27,657 bases of DNA from Mesotaenium endlicherianum (lineage: Eukaryota > Streptophyta > Zygnematophyceae > Zygnematales > Mesotaeniaceae). Made by a program: the position numbers and the translations under genes. A model generated the notes under the pieces. That model was not told the origin of the DNA and did not search any database. It was given only the letters and a program-made list of their open reading frames with translations. The stretch is from contig WELA01005344.1 in the NCBI GenBank assembly GCA_009602735.1, positions 492,745 through 520,401 on the forward strand, in the 5' to 3' direction. Shown piece after piece: positions 22,017 to 27,657 of this stretch (position 1 is its first letter; the number at the start of each line of letters is the position of its first letter).

Positions 22017-23345
22017 TGAGAAGGAGCATTAAGGATTTGTGTGTTTAGTAGCTGTGGCAATAGCTAGTATGAGGTACAAGTGCGCCGTTTCAAGAGTGTA
22101 GCATGTAGTACTTGTCTGCAAGGAGGGGAGATTATAGCACTGTGGTGCTCAATTCTCAATTGTAGACAGCCTATATGTGCTACCCGTAGGAGAAGTAGTG
22201 AGTGTTTGCGTGAGTGGTAGAAAAACTTGTAGAGTTAGTGAGACCAGGATAATTGTATGTGGCAGTCACAACAATATGTGCATGGATGAGGATTAAAATT
22301 ATAATTTTGTTTCTGGCAATTCAGTTGCATGAGTGTGTTGGGGCCTTCCGGCAACCTTGTGGCCCTTGATCGTATTTGCCGTATTTTCGGATATGCCGGA
22401 ACATATGCAAGAAGATGTGGAGGTTCATTGCAGTCCTAGGGAAGAGGATACAAACACCTACTGTTGGGGGCAGGAAATTAGTCCACATTGAAGCTGTACT
22501 ATTATGCGCTCAACAATGACACAAATGAAGGCAAAGGAAACATATATATTTACAGCCGGTACTCAGGGATGGTTTACCTGTCACATGAAAAGGATAGCTA
22601 TAACCGTCGCTGGATGGGGCGCGAAATACATCCTCGGATGATGGCGAAAAAGAACCAACAGTGCATGACCGGGTATTCTTTTCCAGCGGGATGCACTATG
22701 TGAGCGTCGTGATTTCCGACCTTCGAAGGGGCTGGAATTGCGCCAGCCCCCGCCAAATACGAACTGAATTATTCAATTTTGCCCCTTGCCCATTCTCAGG
22801 GTGAAATTGTAAATGAACTTCCTGGGCAGCAACCCATGCTTACAGATCGGCCTGAAAATCTTGGGCAAAAGTAGCGTAGATCCCGTTTCGTGGCTTTGGA
22901 CCTTTTGGAAGGAAGAAGTCTTGTCCCAAACTTATCTTCGACGTTTTTCACCCTAGCCTCTCGTCGCAGTTTTGGTCATGTCAGTCCGGGCGCCGGTGAG
23001 CCCTGCACCTCGGGTGACACCTGACGCGTGTAGGCCCTAATCAAATCCCCTACCACTCGTAAATACACACCACCATGCTACCCTAGGGCACACATAATGC
23101 TGGCACACTAATGTTGTCAGGCTGGTGTCAGGTGGCTGGTGTCGTGTGAGTTTGGAAGCGTGTGTGTCTGATTTATACCCGCCAACCACCGCCAACGTAG
23201 AATTATCCTAGTTCCTACAAGTTCCCCTCTTATTTCAGTGCATTTAGCTGTGCAGGCCAGAAGCGTTTGCTGGCAATAGGTTGATAACTTGTGTCTGCAA
23301 TTTGCCTATTTATTCCTTAGATGAGAAAGGCTCAGTACGTCAATC
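22017..23345. other. No clear gene
   Basis: A 71-residue frame at 22488-22703 (YIYSRYSGMVYLSHEKDSYN) has mixed composition but no flanking splice signals or domain that I can support. A short hairpin occurs at 22728-22750 (GGGGCTGG, 7-nt loop, CCAGCCCC). The region holds the 3' flank of the 534-residue gene and the upstream region of the ORF at 23346. Confidence 0.45.
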
Positions 23346-23774
23346 ATGGCTAGGGATGATAGTACGTCCGGAAGCAATCTGAGCATTGATACTAAATCGC
23401 AAAGCTGCTCCATGTCGGCAAAGGGGAGTGATGGAGGTGAAAGTATGAAATTGGTTGAGTGGGATAGCGACTGGGACAGGTCTGAATCTCCAATAAATGA
23501 AGCAACTCCATCAACATCCAAACCTTCATTCTGTTTGTCTCCCATGAATCATTTCTCCAGGTATAGAAGGCTTAATAGATATGATTTCACTGGCAAAGTG
23601 CTTCCTCCTCGTGTATCTACTCGAGTTCGAAGGAATGGATATAGGCAGAGCCGCAGGAAAGCTATTGATAAGCCAAGAGTGAGAATTAGCAGCAATTGGG
23701 CTGGTCCATCTGATGCAGCAATGGAGCTGGTTCAATCTAAACGCTCTGCTCCTAGCCTAGGTGTAGTGATTTGA
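23346..23774 (+). CDS. Ser/Arg-rich ORF of unknown function, 3' end replaced by LTR sequence
   Basis: The 142-residue frame starts MARDDSTSGSNLSIDTKSQS. It is Ser/Asp-rich at first (KLVEWDSDWDRSESP), then Arg-rich (RYRRLNRYDFTGKVLPPRVS, RRNGYRQSRRKAI). The LTR of a retrotransposon begins at 23762, so only residues up to about 138 are original. The last codons and the TGA at 23772-23774 come from the LTR. If this was a gene, its C-terminus has been cut off, and the rest is not recognisable downstream. It may instead be a single exon whose donor lies at the insertion point. The family is unknown. Confidence 0.4.
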   Translation: MARDDSTSGSNLSIDTKSQSCSMSAKGSDGGESMKLVEWDSDWDRSESPINEATPSTSKPSFCLSPMNHFSRYRRLNRYDFTGKVLPPRVSTRVRRNGYRQSRRKAIDKPRVRISSNWAGPSDAAMELVQSKRSAPSLGVVI

Positions 23775-24073
23775 GTTATTATATATTAGTTCGCATATAT
23801 TTTAATGTTTTCAAATATATTTGGAGTAGTATTGTGTGGAGTCAAGTGTGAATAGGTACTCTAGTAACTTGGTTCATGTCCTTTGAACCTTCCAAGGCAT
23901 TTTTGAAGTTAGAGGAAAGACCTAGAAGAACTCCATGTGGCAAAAGTCAGATGTGCCATTTTTAGGTCAAAAGGACATGTGTACATTATTCTAGAAAGAG
24001 GTGGCAAGTTTTGGGATGTGTTGGGTGCCAACACATCAACATACACCTTCCTAGAAATTACTTATGTAGCAAG

Positions 24074-24080
24074 TATATAA
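24074..24080 (+). promoter_or_regulatory. LTR TATA box
   Basis: TATATAA followed by ACAAGAGC lies 180 bp before the LTR end, the usual place for the U3 promoter. Transcription would start about 25-35 bp downstream. Confidence 0.6.
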
Positions 24081-24211
24081 ACAAGAGCTAGAACATAGAA
24101 AGACATTCCAGAATCACTCTTGTACTTGCCAAAATCCAGAAATATATTAACTTTCAAGAAGCCATCTCTCTTTCAAAAAGCTACCACTTCTGTTCAAAGA
24201 TCCTTGTCTTG

Positions 24212-24217
24212 AATAAA
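24212..24217 (+). promoter_or_regulatory. LTR polyadenylation signal
   Basis: AATAAA lies in the R/U5 part of the LTR, about 130 bp after the TATA box and 43 bp before the LTR end, as expected for an LTR retrotransposon. Confidence 0.55.
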
Positions 24218-24261
24218 GTATTCTATTTTACGAAGTACTTTATCTATCTGTTTCACTACAG

Positions 24262-24273
24262 TGGTATCGGAGC
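24262..24273 (+). other. Primer-binding site, initiator tRNA-Met type
   Basis: TGGTATCGGAGC differs by one base from TGGTATCAGAGC, the common plant-type primer-binding site complementary to the 3' end of initiator tRNA-Met. It sits one base after the LTR. It primes minus-strand DNA synthesis in an active element. Confidence 0.8.
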
Positions 24274-24354
24274 TAGGCACTTTGGTAGCACAACAAGATG
24301 GCCGATCCTCAAGACCAACAGCAAGCTTTCGAAGGAAGCCCTTCCTCTCCAAGA

Positions 24355-24504
24355 CACCCTCCTCCAGCGCCGATGGGAGAGCCCACTCAAGAAAATCTGC
24401 AACAACAAGAAGCACCACAAGGAGGAGCACACCCTCCTCCAGCGTCGATGGGAGAGCATACTCAAGGAAATCTGCAACAACAAGAAGCACCACAAGGAGG
24501 AGCA
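24355..24504 (+). repeat. Two tandem 75-bp units in gag (25 residues each)
   Basis: Two adjacent copies (24355-24429, 24430-24504) differ at only a few bases. They encode HPPPAPMGEPTQEN-like and HPPPASMGEHTQGN-like units followed by LQQQEAPQGGA. The period is a multiple of three, so the frame is kept. The unit is Pro/Gln-rich and probably disordered. Confidence 0.9.
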
Positions 24505-24975
24505 CCGTCAAATCCCGTGGCAGCCGCTATAGCAAAGTTAACCCCACCACAAGGAGTTCCCGCAAATGAGTGGGCAGCCTTCCTAATGACCGTCCACAAC
24601 CAAGTGGGCTTGGCCACCTATGAAGCAACCGTGCAAGCGTCAAGAGCAGCTATGGCTGCCATGGTTGCCCCTATTGTGAGCATCGCTCAAAATCCAGCCC
24701 CGGCTCAAGCGCCTCCACAAGAGCCTACGAGAGCAAGGAAACTCATCAAGCCCGGCAAACCCGACACTTTCAACCCCGGGAAAGGTGCCAACCTGAATTT
24801 ATGGCTCTACCAAGTGGAGACGTACCTCGCATTCCTTGAAGTACCCGAGGAGGACTACGTTCCCTTTGCCTAACGACCTTACTTAGAGGAGCAGCAACAT
24901 CATGGTGGCGTAACTATCAAGCGGCTATATATCAAGCTATGGCGCACCCCATGCTCGGCTAAGAGCCCCCACCAN

Positions 24976-25719
24976 TGAAAGGGGCAGAGTGCCCTAGTGG
25001 AAGCGTAGTGACTCACGAGGAATAAAGCTAGTTGCAATCATACTCAAGAGTGCAGCGGCATATCACTAACAAAGCTTAGGAAAATTACTTGACATTTTGA
25101 GTGGCAAGAAACTGCTCACAAATGATGTAGGATGAAAGGCCTTGCCATTACAAACCCGTAGAAATTTACAGAAGTGAAAACTGATAAGAAACAAAGAAGT
25201 TATGCCTATTTATAATTTTCTGCCTAAGTTCTCCTCCCTAGGAGGAAGCTACGGATTTTCCTAAGTGTTCGTCAAATCGTCCCTTCCAGAATATTCGTGA
25301 GTAAGCCAGATCAGTCTAATCTGACGTGTCGGGCCGAATTGACGTCCACATACATGCATCGACATTACTAGAATATTCTATCTTAGACGCGCTAGGCTAA
25401 ACCGAAACTTCTGGGTAAATCGACCTAGTCGGCACTCCGCGTCAGCCGAACTTACGTGAAGGTTCGAGTTCATTCTAACGGGCCAGATCGCTCGACGCTG
25501 TCGGTCAATCCGACGGTCGCGCTCACCGCGAATTAAGGACAGTCGTCAACCGACCTCAAAACTAATTAAACTTCAGAAATCTGTAACTCTCTCAATACTT
25601 GACCAAATTCGATGAACTTTATATCAAAATGACCAAAAAAATGCACTCTACATGAATGTACAATCAAAACATAATTTTATGAAACTCAAAAATGCACTTT
25701 ATAAACCTATGACCTTACA
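24976..25719 (-). mobile_element. 744-bp insertion within gag, possible solo LTR on the minus strand
   Basis: CCCCACCAN (24967-24975) before it and CCCCACCAT (25720-25728) after it look like an 8-9 bp target duplication. Removing the insert plus one copy restores the gag frame across the site. The insert begins TG and ends CA. On the minus strand it reads TGTAAGG at one end and has a TATAAATAGGC box (plus 25204-25214), features of an LTR. It has no coding potential. A 9-bp duplication is too long for most LTR integrases (4-6 bp) and closer to Mutator-like elements, but I see no long terminal inverted repeats. Confidence 0.65.
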
Positions 25720-26336
25720 CCCCACCATCATATGCAAGATGGGCAGATTTTCGTGAGGCCCTCAAGAAGCAATTCATGCCCATCAATGCGGAGAAGATTG
25801 CCCAAGGAAAGCTCCACCATCTCAAGCAAACGACGTCCGCTCAAGAGAATACATCCAGATTTCACGCCCTCACTCTTGAGATCCCCAACATGTCTCTCGA
25901 GGAGAAGATTGACCGCTACATTTTTGGCCTCAAACCCAAGGTGGCAAAGGAAGTGGAGTTACGCGACTTGACGGACTTCTCAAAGATCATTGAAGTGGCC
26001 CAAAAGGTGGATACCTTGGATTTCAAGCACTCCGTGCCTTCATCTTCACGGGTACCGACGACGCGGGTGTACGCAGCCCCTTCCACATCCGAATCTGGAC
26101 CCACACCCATGGAAATCGGAGTTATTAAAAGGGACCCCGCGGCTGCCCGGAAGAGTGGAAGACCCTCCAATGACACTTATGATGCAAGAAACCAGCAAGG
26201 AGTGAAAGCAAGACTCTCCCCGGCTGAAAAAGAAGCTCTCATGACGGCTGGACTATGCTTTTATTGCAAGGAAAAGGGCCATCGTGCACTTTCATGCCCC
26301 AAAAAGTTGTCAAAAAACGGACAGCGCCGGTAGGCC

Positions 26337-26604
26337 AGGAGCCTACCACCCCAAGACCCACTTCACGAGAAGGCAACACGCCAAGTGAGGTGGAGACCCC
26401 CGTTGAAGACGACGTTCCAGCCCCAATGAGTTTGAGAGGTAACCTTGGAGGAGAGAAGGTCCACATCTTGGTGGATAGGGAGCTCAAGGCAACTTCATTG
26501 CTGCAGATTTTGCCACCAAGCACGGAATTACTATGCGAACTCTTGACCACGATGAGGAGATTATGATGCCCGATGGATTCTCCTATACTACCCCTTCCAA
26601 GCTG
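26337..26604 (+). pseudogene. Retropepsin (aspartic protease) remnant of the LTR element
   Basis: After gag, another frame reads PRPTSREGNTPSEVETP and GGEKVHILVD, the strand before the catalytic loop. The frame then shifts near 26490, and the next strand reads GNFIAADFATKHGI and TLDHDEEIMMPDG in a different frame. The catalytic Asp-Thr/Ser-Gly is not present: the sequence reads Asp-Arg-Glu and the frame breaks just after. The domain stops around 26605, where the similarity to retroelement protein ends. Confidence 0.7.
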
Positions 26605-26613
26605 GGTTACGCC

Positions 26614-26676
26614 GTTCGCCGAACTGGCCGACAATTCGTACGCTTAATTAAGCGAACTGAGTTGGTTCGCCGAACT
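26614..26676. repeat. Paired GTTCGCCGAACT motifs around a 14-bp palindrome
   Basis: GTTCGCCGAACT occurs at 26614-26625 and 26665-26676, 51 bp apart. Its core GTTCG-C-CGAAC is itself an inverted repeat. Between them, CGCTTAATTAAGCG (26641-26654) is a perfect 14-bp palindrome. The cluster sits just beyond the point where retroelement similarity ends. Confidence 0.7.
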
Positions 26677-26940
26677 AAGCGGACGAGAATTGTTTCACTC
26701 GTGCGTGCCGGCCAGGGACGTTAAGTCGTTCTTTATGTGCGTGAGCGTCGGGGTTCTTCCACTTGTGACTCTGAAAAACGTATCGGTCGACGCGATTGGA
26801 ATTTCTTAGTACAATGTGGCAGCTTTGCTGCAACGACGAAAACTCAAAAAATTGCAAAACCGATATCGCTCGCTTGCAGCCTTGTAGTTGCTGATGGATT
26901 TTGGTTCACTGCGCAGAGGAACGAATTCAATTGCAGCCAC
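26677..26940. other. Unassigned sequence between retroelement end and purine tract
   Basis: The sequence is mixed in composition. A 72-residue frame (26737-26955) has no recognisable domain and no splice context. I see no gene or RNA that I can support here. Confidence 0.4.
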
Positions 26941-26944
26941 CAAA

Positions 26945-27657
26945 CCCGAGAGTGAGGGAGGTTGGGTAAGAGGCAGGGAGCGACAGATGGAGGGATGTTG
27001 GGACGGAGCAAAACGAAGAAGGTTTGGAGGGACCGAGTGAGGGAGCAAGCAGGGATTAGGGGAGCGACAGAGGAGCGGCAGAGTGAGCGAGGGAGAAGGA
27101 AAAGCGAGGGACGACGGGAGGCGAGGGAGATTGGGAGGGAGATTGGGAAGGGATAGAGGGAGAGAGAGGATGGGGGGAGAAGGGAGGGAGAGATGAAGGA
27201 AGGGAGGTGAGGAGGAAGCGAAAAAGAAAAGGTGGCAGGGAGGGAGGGAGGGAGGGAGGGAGGAAGCGAGGGAGGGAGAGAGGACGGAGTGCGGAATTCA
27301 AGAGAGCATGGAGGGGGAGGGTGGAAGAGGTTGAATCGAGAGAGGGAGCGAGGGGTAAACGGAGGGAGCGGAAAGCATCGGAGGGGGGAGGAATATGGAG
27401 TAGAGAGATAGAGAGGGAGCAAGAGTGGGAAGGAACGAGAGAGAGGGGGAGGAAGAGAGCGAGGGGGAGGAAGAGAGCGAGGGAGGCTGCAAGGGAAGGA
27501 GGTAGCATTGGAGGGAGGGATAATGAGCAAGAGTTGGGGGAGGGAGGCCAAGTGGGCAAGGATTGTAGAGGGGAATGAGAATGGGGATAGGATGACTAAG
27601 AGGGTGGGGGAGAGGAAGGGGGAGAGGATGGGAGCGAGGTAGGCTGCAAGGGAAGGA
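26945..27657 (+). repeat. Long purine-biased GGGA/GAGA low-complexity tract
   Basis: The plus strand is overwhelmingly G and A for about 700 bp, including (GGGA)n at 27237-27262. It contains a 17-bp repeat, AGGCTGCAAGGGAAGGA, at 27484-27500 and 27641-27657 (157 bp apart). The window ends at the last base of the second copy. Open frames across it are Arg/Glu/Gly or Ser/Leu/Pro artefacts of composition. Confidence 0.85.

Larger units (their letters stand above)
23762..24260 (+). repeat. 5' LTR, 499 bp
   Basis: The LTR starts TGTAGTG and ends CACTACA, a perfect 7-bp terminal inverted repeat with TG...CA ends. It is followed one base later by the primer-binding site, which fixes the 3' border. 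It carries its own TATA box and AATAAA. Confidence 0.85.
24298..26333 (+). pseudogene. gag of the LTR retrotransposon, frameshifted and split by an insertion
   Basis: The ATG at 24298 opens a frame with a Pro/Gln-rich start, a duplicated 25-residue unit and the capsid-like start (LIKPGKPDTFNPGKGANLNL, VETYLAFLEVPEEDY), stopping at TAA 24871. The core LLRGAATSWWRNYQ continues in a shifted frame from 24870, with one more TAA before the insertion at 24976. After the insertion (from about 25729) the same frame resumes with YARWADFREALKKQF and continues to a CCHC zinc knuckle (CFYCKEKGHRALSC, 26256-26297) and TAG at 26331. Gag normally packages the element RNA in a cytoplasmic particle. Here it cannot be made as one chain. 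Confidence 0.85.
23762..26605 (+). mobile_element. Ty3/gypsy-like LTR retrotransposon, decayed and truncated
   Basis: In order there are a 5' LTR (23762-24260), a one-base spacer, a primer-binding site (24262), gag (24298-26333, interrupted) and the start of an aspartic protease (to about 26605). Similarity stops there: no reverse transcriptase, RNase H, integrase or 3' LTR follows. The gag core LLRGAATSWW, a CCHC knuckle and the NFIAADFATKHGI protease strand are typical of Ty3/gypsy elements. At least three frame changes and one internal insertion show it is dead. A 5-bp target duplication would be CTAGG (23757-23761), but it cannot be checked without the 3' end. Confidence 0.85.

Noticed and set aside
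24976..25480. tRNA-like A box (near 24987) and B box (near 25461) in the 744-bp insert, suggesting a SINE
   Set aside because: The boxes are about 470 bp apart, far beyond the spacing of a Pol III promoter, and there is no A-rich tail.
26844..27578. Long Ser/Leu/Pro-rich minus frame and Arg/Glu-rich plus frame
   Set aside because: Both are artefacts of the purine-biased repeat tract.

Overview
This window is eukaryotic nuclear DNA. Every convincing gene is split by GT-AG introns. Large introns and gaps are filled with microsatellites, and there is an LTR retrotransposon with an initiator-Met-type primer-binding site plus a large DNA transposase. A family 3 glycoside hydrolase resembling plant beta-glucan exohydrolases and the plant-type primer-binding site fit an alga or another green-lineage organism with a repeat-rich genome. 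I cannot name the species. A 660-base N gap and two isolated Ns show that this is a draft assembly.

Layout. 1-3971 (minus): a five-exon gene for a six-segment membrane protein of unknown family. Its hydrophilic, Gln-rich tail runs off the left edge. 3972-5301: no clear gene. 5302-10274 (plus): a five-exon CACTA/Tnp2-type transposase with one nonsense codon. 10275-12354: mostly low-complexity DNA with one possible orphan exon. 12355-13566 (plus): exons of a GH3 glycosidase with at least one frameshift, running into the N gap at 13590-14249. 14250-15793: no clear gene, but a diverged direct repeat. 15794-17158 (minus): a HIRAN-domain protein with no helicase. 18038-18619 (minus): a small coiled-coil protein with a 51-nt intron. 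19171-22016 (plus): a five-exon, 534-residue protein I do not recognise. 22017-23345: no clear gene. 23346-23774 (plus): a Ser/Arg-rich ORF whose end is overwritten by an LTR retrotransposon. 23762 to about 26605: a decayed Ty3/gypsy-like element (5' LTR, PBS, gag, start of protease), itself split by a 744-bp insertion flanked by an 8-9 bp duplication. 26605-27657: unassigned sequence grading into a strongly purine-biased tract.

How the parts relate. The transposase, HIRAN, coiled-coil and 534-residue genes lie between two ordinary-looking host genes and the retroelement. They may be cargo of one large DNA transposon or neighbouring independent units. I found no convincing terminal repeats, so this is a hypothesis. 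The nested insertions at the right side give a clear order of events: a Ser/Arg-rich ORF, then LTR element insertion, then a second insertion into gag, with frameshift decay of the element.
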